From Oligoflexaceae bacterium (lineage in GTDB: Bacteria; Bdellovibrionota_B; Oligoflexia; Oligoflexales; Oligoflexaceae): a DNA stretch of 12,083 nucleotides. Positions 1 to 6,778 of this stretch are shown here, in pieces. Location of the stretch: contig CANJJY010000098.1 in NCBI GenBank assembly GCA_947474445.1, forward strand, positions 1-12,083, read 5' to 3'. The notes below the pieces were generated by a model, which did no database searches, was not told the DNA's origin, and saw nothing but the letters and a program-made list of their open reading frames with translations. Position 1 is the first letter of the stretch. The number at the start of each line of letters is the position of its first letter. The translations under genes were made by a program, and so were the position numbers.

Positions 1-162
1 CTTTTGCTGCCCGTCCTGCTTTTGCTGCCCGTCCTGCTTTTGCTGCCCGTCCTGCTTTTGCTGCCCGTCCTGCTTTTGCTGCCCGTCCTGCTTTTGCTGT
101 CCGTCCTGCTTCTGCTGCCCGTCCTGCTTCTGCTGCCCGTCCTGCTTCTGCTGCTCGTCTTC
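1..162. repeat. 18-bp tandem repeat coding for QDGQQK
   Basis: Eight consecutive 18-base units (1-144) plus one diverged unit (145-162) lie inside the TPR gene. On the coding strand the unit is CAGGACGGGCAGCAAAAG. In gene order the first unit reads EDEQQK, the next two use CAG where later units use CAA, one has a silent GGA for GGG, and the last five visible units are identical. Homogeneity therefore increases toward the 3' end of the gene, as expected for recent expansion by slippage or unequal crossing-over. The array continues beyond the window. Confidence 0.97.
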
Positions 163-639
163 TTTTTTCTCTTTGTCCTGACTCGCATCGTTCTTTTTTT
201 GTTGTTCGTCTTTATTCTCTTTGGGATCGTCTGGCTTCTGCTTTTTTACCCATTCTAGATTATCACGAGCCAATTGATTATCGTTGTCATAGCTTAAAGC
301 TTCGAGCAATCCCTTCTCGGCTTGGCCATAATCCCGCTTCATGATCGCAGCCATGGCACTGTTATAAGCGGCTTTGCTCTTCAGTTTTGTATCGTCGGAC
401 TGCTTGGCTTGCTCAAACATTTTTTGCGCTTCATCCAATTGCCCGGCCTGGAACAGACTGACTCCGGCGTTATAAGCGGCATCGGCCTCCTCAGGATGGG
501 TCTGGTGATAGCGCTCAAATTTTTCTGCCGCTTCCTTGTATTTTTTCGCCTCAAAATCCCGAAAAGCATCGCTCTGTGCAAAAGATTGGGAGCCGAAGGC
601 TAGCCATGCCGATAGGATGACGAAATTTCTTTTGCTCAT
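1..639 (-). CDS. Periplasmic TPR protein of a Bat-type locus (BatC-like), 3' end cut by window edge
   Basis: The visible 213 residues begin with a Sec signal peptide (positively charged MSKRNF, hydrophobic stretch, likely cleavage after SFA at about residue 21). Two to three TPR-like helical pairs follow at about residues 24-130; segments such as AAYNAGVSLFQAGQLDEAQ and AAYNSAMAAIMKRDYGQAE match the TPR pattern. A charged K/E/D/Q linker runs from about 131 to 159. From residue 160 the chain becomes a hexapeptide repeat, QDGQQK, that continues past the left edge, so the C terminus is unknown. TPR proteins with Gln/Asp/Lys-rich tails are typical of Bat (Bacteroides aerotolerance) loci, where they are thought to work in the periplasm with MoxR and von Willebrand factor A proteins. 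The ATG overlaps the TGA of the upstream gene (ATGA), and an AAGGAGG lies 13 bases upstream, so translation is probably coupled. The function is inferred from family and neighbours only. Confidence 0.8.
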   Translation of the reverse strand, partial: MSKRNFVILSAWLAFGSQSFAQSDAFRDFEAKKYKEAAEKFERYHQTHPEEADAAYNAGVSLFQAGQLDEAQKMFEQAKQSDDTKLKSKAAYNSAMAAIMKRDYGQAEKGLLEALSYDNDNQLARDNLEWVKKQKPDDPKENKDEQQKKNDASQDKEKKEDEQQKQDGQQKQDGQQKQDGQQKQDGQQKQDGQQKQDGQQKQDGQQKQDGQQK

Positions 640-1184
640 GCTCTTGGTCTCGCCTCCTTGATCCATCCCATTACATTTTGCTTCCAGAGTCGATGACCAT
701 CCAAGTCGTTCGCAGCATCAAGCCCATTCGTTCGGTGGGCTGCGCCGGCAAATTTTACCCGATCGGCGAGGCTTAAAAATTGGAGGTAGCGATGCAGCTG
801 CTCGGCCTCGAGTCCTTCGATGCGCCCGAGGCTCGCCTGCAGTTCGGCCAAGGTTTGACTCGTAGCATGGAAGCCAAATCGCAGTTCTAAAGCCTGCCGC
901 AGATAGCCGCTCAATTGAAGATAATAGGCCACCTCGTCTTGAGCGGCCCGTGGCTCACCCACTTCTTCAACGGCACGCAACAATTCCTCCCACGGATCAA
1001 TGGGTGGAAGAAGAACCTGTTTCTGCCGACGATGCCTCCAGCGCCACCAGAAATAAGCGGCAGCGACGGCGATAGCTGCGAATCCAAGACACCATATCGC
1101 CGGATGCACTCCAGCCCAGGCCGAAGCGGGCTGAAGTCCTATGAGACCATGCGGAGGTTGGGGAAGTTCCTGGCCTGACATCAT
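636..1184 (-). CDS. DUF4381-like single-pass membrane protein of a Bat-type locus
   Basis: The product is about 182 residues. It has a short Pro-rich N terminus, one transmembrane helix at about residues 28-47, and then a basic WRWRHRRQKQ stretch that should keep the C-terminal domain in the cytoplasm. The soluble part has the features of DUF4381/BatD-tail domains: PWEELLRAVEEV (64-75), YYLQLSGYLRQALELRFGF (87-105), TLAELQASL (111-119), and FLSLADRVKFAG (136-147), which resembles the family's 'aDlvKFA' signature. Such proteins usually sit between MoxR and VWA genes. The gene starts 6 bases after the moxR-like stop. The GAGGTGAG Shine-Dalgarno overlaps that stop, and it is better spaced (7 bases after GAGG) for the second of two consecutive ATGs (base 1181), so the true start may be one codon later. 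It overlaps the TPR gene by four bases. The family assignment is from pattern memory and is moderately sure. Confidence 0.75.
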   Translation of the reverse strand: MMSGQELPQPPHGLIGLQPASAWAGVHPAIWCLGFAAIAVAAAYFWWRWRHRRQKQVLLPPIDPWEELLRAVEEVGEPRAAQDEVAYYLQLSGYLRQALELRFGFHATSQTLAELQASLGRIEGLEAEQLHRYLQFLSLADRVKFAGAAHRTNGLDAANDLDGHRLWKQNVMGWIKEARPRA

Positions 1185-1190
1185 CTCACC

Positions 1191-2165
1191 TCAAGGGACT
1201 TCGACTTGGGCAAAAATTTGCTCGATCATATTCTCAGTACTGACATTTTCGGCTTCGGCTTCATAAGTTGGGATCAAGCGATGCCGCAGGATATCCATGC
1301 CAACATCTTTAATATCTTGTGGCGTCACGTAACTCCGGCCTTGAAAGAGTGCATTCAAGCGCGCAGCTTTTTCAAGGTTGATCGATGCACGCGGACTGGC
1401 TCCGACTTGAATCAAACCGGCGAGGCGAGCCAGCCCGTATTCACTGGGACGTCTCGTGGCAAAAACCAGCTGCACAATGTAGCGGCGAATCGGATCGGCA
1501 ACGTGGATCTGCCCGAGCAAGTCTTGGAAGCGGATGATGTCCTGTTCGCTGAGGACTTTGGGCAAGGGCTCTTGTTTTTGAGCGTGCCGCTGCAGCATTT
1601 CGATTTCTTCGTCGAGAGAATTGTATTGCACCTTAACCTTAAAAAAGAATCGGTCGATCTGCGCTTCCGGTAGAGGATAGGTGCCTTCTTGTTCAATCGG
1701 ATTCTGCGTCGCCATGACGAGAAAGACGCGCGGGAGAGGGTAAGTCTGATCGCCTAGAGTGACTTGTTTTTCCTGCATGGCTTCGAGCAAGGCGGCCTGG
1801 ACTTTGGCAGGTGCACGGTTTATTTCATCGGCAATGAGGAGATGTGTAAAGATCGGTCCGCGCTTGATCTTAAATTCCGCTTGCCTTGGATCGTAAATCT
1901 GCGTGCCGATGACGTCGGCGGGCAAAAGGTCAGGAGTGAACTGGATCCGCGACATATCGAGGTCCGAGCAATCGCTCAAAGCACGGACTGAGGTCGTCTT
2001 AGCGAGTCCGGGCAGTCCTTCGAGCAGAACATGTCCCTGCCCGATCAATCCCATCAGCAACCTTTCGAGCACTTGCCGATGTCCGACGATCCGCCGGCTT
2101 ACCGTTTCGATCACGGTCTGGATACTACGCGACGCCGCCTCTACCTCTCGTTCGATTTCATACAT
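1191..2165 (-). CDS. MoxR-family AAA+ ATPase
   Basis: This is a 324-residue cytoplasmic AAA+ ATPase of the usual MoxR length. Visible motifs in order are Walker A GLPGLAKT (50-57), Walker B LLIADEINRAP (109-119), sensor 1 in MATQNP (151-156), the arginine-finger region EAQIDRFFF (167-175), and sensor 2 GASPRASI (255-262). MoxR ATPases act as chaperone-like remodelling factors, usually with VWA-domain partners encoded alongside. Here it leads a short leftward operon (MoxR, DUF4381-like, TPR). The DUF58 gene that normally follows directly is absent, and no VWA gene is visible before the window edge. The start is supported by GGAGGGG placed 8 bases before the ATG. The 56-base gap to the protease gene upstream is AT-rich but has no convincing promoter, so read-through from the protease gene is possible. 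Confidence 0.95.
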   Translation of the reverse strand: MYEIEREVEAASRSIQTVIETVSRRIVGHRQVLERLLMGLIGQGHVLLEGLPGLAKTTSVRALSDCSDLDMSRIQFTPDLLPADVIGTQIYDPRQAEFKIKRGPIFTHLLIADEINRAPAKVQAALLEAMQEKQVTLGDQTYPLPRVFLVMATQNPIEQEGTYPLPEAQIDRFFFKVKVQYNSLDEEIEMLQRHAQKQEPLPKVLSEQDIIRFQDLLGQIHVADPIRRYIVQLVFATRRPSEYGLARLAGLIQVGASPRASINLEKAARLNALFQGRSYVTPQDIKDVGMDILRHRLIPTYEAEAENVSTENMIEQIFAQVEVP

Positions 2166-2221
2166 GAAGCGATCCCCTCCCTACATTTCTGGTCTAAATA
2201 TGAAAACTGATTTTAAATTAA

Positions 2222-4006
2222 CTAAAGGTGAGACGATGAAGATTTTTTAAGTCGCAGGCGAAAGAGTCCAAAAAGAAAAGGGCTCAGAAGCAGCAAGGTG
2301 CTCCATCCTCGGGCCTCTGGCGCCCTTGCCCCCAGCAGGCTGCAGCCAGACTGCACCTGATTTTTTCGACCAGTATCCAAACCTGGAGTCGTGTCATCTT
2401 GAGGCGCCAGGGCTCCGGCGGCATTGACGATCCCACTGCCGAGAAGGGGAACCAGTTTGTCCCCAATCAAAGGCAGATAAGCTCCATTCAGATCTTCGCG
2501 ATAGATGATCGAAGGATCGGCAGTGAACTTGAGACGCCTTTCAATTTCATCGGCGCTCAGGTTTGGATTTTTCGTCAGCATCAATCCAGCCACCCCAGCG
2601 ACCATGGGTGCTGACATCGATGTCCCGGCTTTACAGCCGCGCAGCTCACCGGGAAGTGAGGAAAAAATCCCCGCCGCTTGAGGTCCCCCTTGCGAGCAGA
2701 TCCCATCTCCCGGCGCCGCTATATCGACCCACATTCCAAAGTTAGAACTCTTGCTCTTGGTCGGCAGCTGAACTGAGTTGTTGATGTTCGCTACGGCTAC
2801 CACCTGATCAAAGCCAGCGGGGTAAGTCCGCCTGATGGTATCTTCGTTACCAGCGGCCGCAATCATGAGAGTGCCTAATCCGCTGCTCCTCAAAGCGCTG
2901 ATAAAGAGTTCGACTGAACGCGAACTCTCATACTTGCCAAAGGATGCATTGATGATGCGAATCTGAGGAGCACCGCCTACTTTAAACCCCGAAATATAAG
3001 ATAGACCGGATAGTATCGCCGAATCAGCGATTGAGGCACGGCCCGTTTGAATGTCGATCTCGACTACTTTGACGATCAAGATTTTACAGTAAGGACAAAT
3101 CCCGGAATAGGTTTCCTTGTTCCGTGAGGCGATGATACCGGCCACGTGCGTTCCATGCTCGCACTGTCCTTCTTCGTTAGCTCCCGTGCAGGTCTGCCCA
3201 TAATTGGTCGTACCCGTGGGAAACACGTTGCCATCGCCTAGAGTTTCCTTTTTACCTACGGTGGTATTGCAGCCGAAAAAGTCACCTGAGCAAAATTTAT
3301 TTTGACCTGTTTCATTGCGAAAGATGGCATCTTTCAAGTCGGGGTGCAACACATCGACGCCACTGTCCATGACGGCGATGACAGGCTGAAATTTCTGTTC
3401 GAGCTTACCTATATCTCGGATGGCATCGGCAAATTTAATCTGATCGAGCCAGGGCGTGTCCGCGTTGCCATCAAAGGTCGAAACCAAAGTGTCTTCAAGT
3501 TCTCCTTGAGGCTGAGACTTAAAGTCTGGTTCAGCAAACCAGATCCGCCCTTCATCTTTCCACTGGGTCAGACTCGACAGGGCCTCCTCTTCCGAAGCGA
3601 AAGTTACGGCGACTAAACTGGCCATCCGTCTATCTTCATGCGGAGCCCTTTGTAACCAAGGCGCAGGCAATATAGTCCGATTTGCCACAAAGGATAGACC
3701 GAGAGAGTTAAGATTGAGCATGCTCATGTATCGAACGTTACGGAGACGGGAAGGACGGGCCCAGGTCTGGGCGAGGGCCGAGAGGTGAGCTCGGTGTGCC
3801 ATCGAGTACGAGAGACCGATGCCATCATCCTGATCCAGGAGATTGCGAAAAGCCACGAGATAGCTATGCGGAACGACACGTCCCTCTTGAAGCTCCGCCG
3901 CAGTTGCTAGACGCAGATCATTTCCGCTAGGTTTCGCAACCTGATCAGACTCGCGCCCACAGCCTCCCATGAACGCAAGGACCAACAGCATCAAGAGCCG
4001 AAACAT
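2222..4006 (-). CDS. Subtilisin-family (S8) lipoprotein serine protease with C-terminal hydrophobic anchor
   Basis: The product is 594 residues from the chosen ATG, which has GGAGGGG 6 bases upstream; an upstream in-frame start at 4042 lacks such a site. A lipoprotein signal peptide ends in FMGGC (Cys16, with Gly17 at +2). Residues about 48-165 look like an I9-type propeptide (SYLVAF early, then ASLVAVTFASEEEAL and WFAEPDF). The S8 catalytic domain follows with Asp214 (VIAVMDSGVD), His284 (CEHGTHVAG), oxyanion Asn387 (AAAGNE) and Ser463 (GTSMSAP), so the triad is complete. About eight cysteines in the catalytic domain suggest disulfides, which fits an exported enzyme. The C terminus has a Cys motif (SGCSL at about 553-557), a hydrophobic stretch (about 569-582) and a basic RLRLKK end. 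This layout resembles MYXO-CTERM/GlyGly-CTERM sorting tails. The protein probably acts in the cell envelope; its substrate is unknown. Confidence 0.93.
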   Translation of the reverse strand: MFRLLMLLVLAFMGGCGRESDQVAKPSGNDLRLATAAELQEGRVVPHSYLVAFRNLLDQDDGIGLSYSMAHRAHLSALAQTWARPSRLRNVRYMSMLNLNSLGLSFVANRTILPAPWLQRAPHEDRRMASLVAVTFASEEEALSSLTQWKDEGRIWFAEPDFKSQPQGELEDTLVSTFDGNADTPWLDQIKFADAIRDIGKLEQKFQPVIAVMDSGVDVLHPDLKDAIFRNETGQNKFCSGDFFGCNTTVGKKETLGDGNVFPTGTTNYGQTCTGANEEGQCEHGTHVAGIIASRNKETYSGICPYCKILIVKVVEIDIQTGRASIADSAILSGLSYISGFKVGGAPQIRIINASFGKYESSRSVELFISALRSSGLGTLMIAAAGNEDTIRRTYPAGFDQVVAVANINNSVQLPTKSKSSNFGMWVDIAAPGDGICSQGGPQAAGIFSSLPGELRGCKAGTSMSAPMVAGVAGLMLTKNPNLSADEIERRLKFTADPSIIYREDLNGAYLPLIGDKLVPLLGSGIVNAAGALAPQDDTTPGLDTGRKNQVQSGCSLLGARAPEARGWSTLLLLSPFLFGLFRLRLKKSSSSHL

Positions 4007-4052
4007 TTGAGGCCCCTCCGAGTGAATTCTAGAGCCTGACACACGCTCTACT

Positions 4053-4082
4053 ATAGTATGCGTCTCCCAGAAAGTCTCTCAA
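4053..4082 (-). promoter_or_regulatory. Candidate sigma-70 promoter of the protease gene
   Basis: Read on the minus strand, TTGAGA (4077-4082, 5/6 to the -35 consensus) and TACTAT (4053-4058, 4/6 to the -10 consensus) are separated by 18 bases. This would place transcription initiation near 4046 and give a leader of about 40 bases before the protease ATG. The -10 lies within a 10-base palindrome, TACTATAGTA (4049-4058). The call rests on sequence match only. Confidence 0.45.
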
Positions 4083-4162
4083 GGTCAAAGCTGAATGTAA
4101 GGAGATGCCTACTTCCAAAGGGTCCCTCTCGACACCACGACAGATCTTCCAGACTCGGTGGT

Positions 4163-4214
4163 CTATCCACAGCTTTGTTGCGAAGACAAGGTTATCCACA
4201 GGGTCAGTGGATAA
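4163..4214. promoter_or_regulatory. Cluster of three DnaA-box-like 9-mers
   Basis: CTATCCACA (4163-4171, plus strand, one mismatch), TTATCCACA (4192-4200, plus strand, perfect match to the classical DnaA box) and TTATCCACT (4206-4214, minus strand, one mismatch) lie within 52 bases. The second and third form an inverted pair: TTATCCAC, a 7-base spacer, then GTGGATAA (4192-4214). At about 2 x 28/4^9 per position for sites with at most one mismatch in random sequence, three in 52 bases is unlikely by chance. The cluster sits in the intergenic region between the deaminase stop and the protease promoter, beside an AT-rich segment. It could be a replication-origin component, a DnaA-titrating site, or a DnaA-controlled operator. 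No dnaA, dnaN, gyrB, mnmG or parAB gene is in the window. Confidence 0.6.
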
Positions 4215-4229
4215 GCTGCAAAGGTCCAC

Positions 4230-4282
4230 TTTTTTTCTCAATTATTTCAGGCCATTCATCATTTTGTTTAAATTTTGAGCAT
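4230..4282. other. AT-rich intergenic segment beside the DnaA-box cluster
   Basis: This 53-base stretch is about 75% A+T, against roughly 50% in surrounding genes. It includes a run of seven T at 4230-4236 and a TTTAAATTTT tract near 4268-4277. It starts 15 bases from the last DnaA-like box, the arrangement expected of a DNA unwinding element, but AT-rich intergenic DNA is common and the role is not proven. Together with the DnaA-like boxes, the promoter and the hairpin at 4282-4309 it accounts for most of the 347-base gap 4007-4353, in which I see no convincing gene. Confidence 0.4.
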
Positions 4283-4309
4283 AGCGTGCTGGTTCGAGCT
4301 GTCACGCTA
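4282..4309. repeat. 7-bp perfect inverted repeat downstream of the deaminase gene
   Basis: TAGCGTG (4282-4288) and CACGCTA (4303-4309) can form a hairpin with a 14-base loop, 44 bases past the deaminase stop as transcribed. The following minus-strand sequence is A/T-mixed rather than a clean U tract, so it is at best a weak or non-canonical terminator. It could instead be a protein-binding dyad. Confidence 0.35.
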
Positions 4310-4353
4310 CATCTAGTACCTTGCACCGTCCTTATTTGTCCGAGTGTCCGTAC

Positions 4354-4830
4354 TTACCGACTGGGAGGCGACACTTCGGTCGAATGGCTCAAAGCAGCGA
4401 AAGGCGACGAGCGGTCAGGAACGAAGGGCAGTTGTTCGACAGGAATTCCCACTGTCGCAAACAGGTCAAGCGCTGTTTGCGTGCGATAGTTATAACCGTA
4501 AAAAATCTTTTTGACCTGACCGAGATTGATCAGGCGTTTAGCGCATGCAGAACAAGGCATATGCGTAACGAAGACTAATTTTTCTATGTGCCTTGGACTA
4601 TCGCAATTGATCACGGCGTTTTCTTCTGAATGCAGACAGCCGCAGTTGCCTGCCTCGTCACGATCGCAGCCGTTGGGAAGTCCAGTGGCATTGCCGTTGT
4701 AGCCGAGAGCAAGAACTTTGCGAAAATCAGTGCTGGTGATCACGGTCCCTACGTTCAAACGAACACAGGTCGATCGGCGCGCGAGGCTAAACGCAAGATC
4801 CATGTAGATTTCTTCGAAAGTAGGACGCAT
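4354..4830 (-). CDS. dCMP deaminase / ComE-type zinc cytidine-deoxycytidylate deaminase
   Basis: The product is a 158-residue member of the zinc-dependent cytidine/deoxycytidylate deaminase family. The catalytic pair HSEENA (His67, Glu69) and the zinc cysteines MPCSAC (Cys93, Cys96) are intact. Upstream are the substrate-side GYNGNATGLPNGC (43-55) and extra cysteines (GNCGC, 61-65) typical of dCMP deaminases, and KIFYGYNY (108-115) matches the family's post-zinc strand. The family converts dCMP to dUMP for thymidylate synthesis; ComEB-like paralogues share the fold, so the exact substrate is inferred. The start is placed at the ATG with GGAG 8 bases upstream. A longer in-frame ATG at 4872 lacks a ribosome site and its 14 extra residues look non-coding. 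The gene stands alone, with 347 bases downstream and 400 bases upstream free of clear genes. Confidence 0.9.
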   Translation of the reverse strand: MRPTFEEIYMDLAFSLARRSTCVRLNVGTVITSTDFRKVLALGYNGNATGLPNGCDRDEAGNCGCLHSEENAVINCDSPRHIEKLVFVTHMPCSACAKRLINLGQVKKIFYGYNYRTQTALDLFATVGIPVEQLPFVPDRSSPFAALSHSTEVSPPSR

Positions 4831-5230
4831 GCAATCAACTCCAGCGAGTTGGACTCGCATCACACAAGACATTTGAAATTCGTCTCTTATGTATTTGAGA
4901 CCAGCAAACTTCCCATACTAGGACCACGATTGTTTGACAAGGTAAATGCAGCTAAATATCCGCGTCGTGAAGAATTCTACGCCGTCACCTGAAACTGGTA
5001 AAAACTGCCGTCGGCTGAACGATACGGTTTCAAAAGTTCCCATGGGAAGCCTTCTCTAGCGGTTCAAAGCGACCAGGGAAAAAGGAGCTCAAAACAGTAC
5101 TTATTGGCTGATAATAGCGACGCAATGAATAGCTACATGTCATGCAGCACGTCAGAGTGAAAGCCGAAAGCCGAGCCGAATGGCTGAGACATCGCAGGCT
5201 GGACGAAGAAGGTCACAAAGTACACCATCC
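4831..5230. other. 400-base intergenic region without a supported gene
   Basis: This stretch separates the deaminase from murE. No ORF with a good start signal and recognisable product is present. The best small candidate (ATG 5142 to TAG 5234, 30 codons) has no Shine-Dalgarno sequence and runs into the murE end. A 12-base perfect palindrome, TTCCCATGGGAA, lies at 5037-5048. A perfect TTGACA on the plus strand (4934-4939) has no properly spaced -10. On the minus strand TTGTCA and TAGTAT upstream of the deaminase are only 14 bases apart. The deaminase promoter must lie here, but I cannot place it. A small RNA cannot be excluded. Confidence 0.5.
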
Positions 5231-6739
5231 TTAGGCCTTTTCAAGCCAGGCGGTAGCGACTTTCTTATCATCAAAATCGAGGCGCTGTTGACCGATGATC
5301 TGGTAGTCTTCGTGTCCCTTGCCCGCGATCAGTATCGTGTCACCCTTTTGTGCCCCCTCCAGCGCGAGACCAATCGCTTTATGCCGATCGACTTCAATTT
5401 GAGCCTTTTCCTTTTGTGTCAAACCACCGGCGATATCCTGGATGATAGCGAGGGGATTTTCTGAACGCGGATTATCCGACGTCAGGACGATGCGATCAGC
5501 TTTTTGTTCGGCAATGCGCCCCATCAGAGGGCGTTTGCCTTTGTCGCGATCCCCACCGCAGCCAAACACAACCCAAAGCTGACCTGTCGTCAGATCCTTG
5601 AGTTTGGCTAGAGTTTTCTCCAGCGCATCGGGCGTGTGAGCATAGTCGATAACCACGGCGAGACCGTGGGCAAAAGCCGCTTTCAAGGGTTCAAATCGGC
5701 CCGGAACAGCCTCGATCTGAGACCATCGTGCTGGGTCTAAGGTCAGACCTGTCACTGATTTCACCAAAGCCCAAGCAGCTACAAAATTATCGATCGCAAA
5801 ATCACCGCCGAAAGGCAGGCGCCCCTTCCAACTCCTGTTGCCTTTGCGCAGAATCAAATCGCTGTGGCTCAGTTGCATGTCTTCGATCGTATAGGAAAGA
5901 TCATCGGGAGTATGGGCGACTTCCATCGGCCCGTAGCTGCGGCAGCCTAAGGCGCCAGCATTAGCTGGTTTCCAGTCGCCGAGGGCTGTCGACAGCCAGG
6001 CGATCCCGCTCGGTTTGCGGAAATGAGTGATGAAATACCATTTGGCAGCAAAATAGTCTTCCATCGTCGGATGAAAATCCAAGTGATCCCGGGAAAAACT
6101 AGTAAAGGCCACAGCATCGAATCGCAGGGGTCCCAGACGCTTTTGTACGACGGCGTGCGAGGATACTTCCATCGCTACCCACTTGCAGCCCCGATCGCGG
6201 GCCAACGCTAAATAACGAAAGAGATCATCAGGATCGGGGGTTGTGTGCTGCGCGGGAAATTTTTCCTTACCGAGATAGACTCCGAGCGTACCAAGCGTCA
6301 TACAACTCAGACCCTGAGCTTCTAGTATTTGCCTGATATACCATACCGTCGAAGTCTTGCCGTTGGTTCCCGTGACGCCGATCAACTGAAGATGATCCTG
6401 CGGAAAATCGTGACGATAGGAAGCGATCAGAGCCCAAGCTTCACGGGTATCCGTCACAAGGCAGGCGAAAGGAAAATTCTGGCAGTCCGGCCAACTCTCG
6501 GCTCGTTCTATCAGCACGCCGGCTTCCGGATGGGAAACCTGCAGGGCCGATAGAGCCGCATGCGCATCAAATTTAACGCCGCTGTAGGCGAGAAAAAGGC
6601 TCTGTGGTTCAAGCCTTCTGGAATCGGTCGAGAAAGACGTAAAAATATGCTCAGGTGCAGTCAGGCGAACATCGAGCAGGAGCCCGGCCTTTTGCAAGAG
6701 ATCGACGATACTGCGCGCTTTAAGGGGACGATCCACCAT
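5231..6739 (-). CDS. murE: UDP-N-acetylmuramoyl-L-alanyl-D-glutamate--2,6-diaminopimelate ligase
   Basis: MurE is the cytoplasmic Mur ligase that adds meso-diaminopimelate to UDP-MurNAc-L-Ala-D-Glu using ATP. The 502-residue length is normal. In order, the protein shows an N-terminal UDP-binding domain (STDSRR near 37-42), P-loop GVTGTNGKTST (121-131), HTTPDP (165-170), SRDHLDFH (216-223), the carbamylated-lysine motif YFAAKWYF with Lys233, GRFEP (347-351), DYAHTPDAL (365-373), FGCGGDRDKGKRP (392-404), DNPRSENP (422-429) and AGKGHEDYQ (472-480). DNPR is the diaminopimelate-binding signature; lysine-adding enzymes differ there. The ATG at 6739 is preferred because GAGG lies 8 bases upstream; a TTG two codons earlier is less likely. 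It lies 39 bases downstream of hmgA, with no mraY, murF, ftsI or other dcw gene nearby, which is unusual for this gene. Confidence 0.97.
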   Translation of the reverse strand: MVDRPLKARSIVDLLQKAGLLLDVRLTAPEHIFTSFSTDSRRLEPQSLFLAYSGVKFDAHAALSALQVSHPEAGVLIERAESWPDCQNFPFACLVTDTREAWALIASYRHDFPQDHLQLIGVTGTNGKTSTVWYIRQILEAQGLSCMTLGTLGVYLGKEKFPAQHTTPDPDDLFRYLALARDRGCKWVAMEVSSHAVVQKRLGPLRFDAVAFTSFSRDHLDFHPTMEDYFAAKWYFITHFRKPSGIAWLSTALGDWKPANAGALGCRSYGPMEVAHTPDDLSYTIEDMQLSHSDLILRKGNRSWKGRLPFGGDFAIDNFVAAWALVKSVTGLTLDPARWSQIEAVPGRFEPLKAAFAHGLAVVIDYAHTPDALEKTLAKLKDLTTGQLWVVFGCGGDRDKGKRPLMGRIAEQKADRIVLTSDNPRSENPLAIIQDIAGGLTQKEKAQIEVDRHKAIGLALEGAQKGDTILIAGKGHEDYQIIGQQRLDFDDKKVATAWLEKA

Positions 6740-6778
6740 GTGCAATTCCTCGTTCGGATGAGCGATCTAACGCGCCGT

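Noticed and set aside
4..258. Plus-strand ORF coding for a very hydrophobic Leu/Pro/Val repeat protein
   Set aside because: It is the antisense reading of the QDGQQK repeat inside the TPR gene, which has a proper signal peptide, start and coupling on the minus strand.
4206..4236. Plus-strand hairpin AGTGGA/TCCACT followed by seven T, terminator-like
   Set aside because: The stem is only 6 bp with a 13-base loop, and no plus-strand gene ends before it; one arm is part of a DnaA-like box.
4058..4489. 143-codon plus-strand ORF across the intergenic region and the deaminase end
   Set aside because: It has no ribosome site or recognisable motif and overlaps the deaminase gene on the opposite strand and the DnaA-box cluster.
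5142..5234. 30-codon plus-strand ORF near the end of murE
   Set aside because: There is no Shine-Dalgarno sequence, no similarity to a known small protein, and it overlaps the murE stop on the opposite strand.
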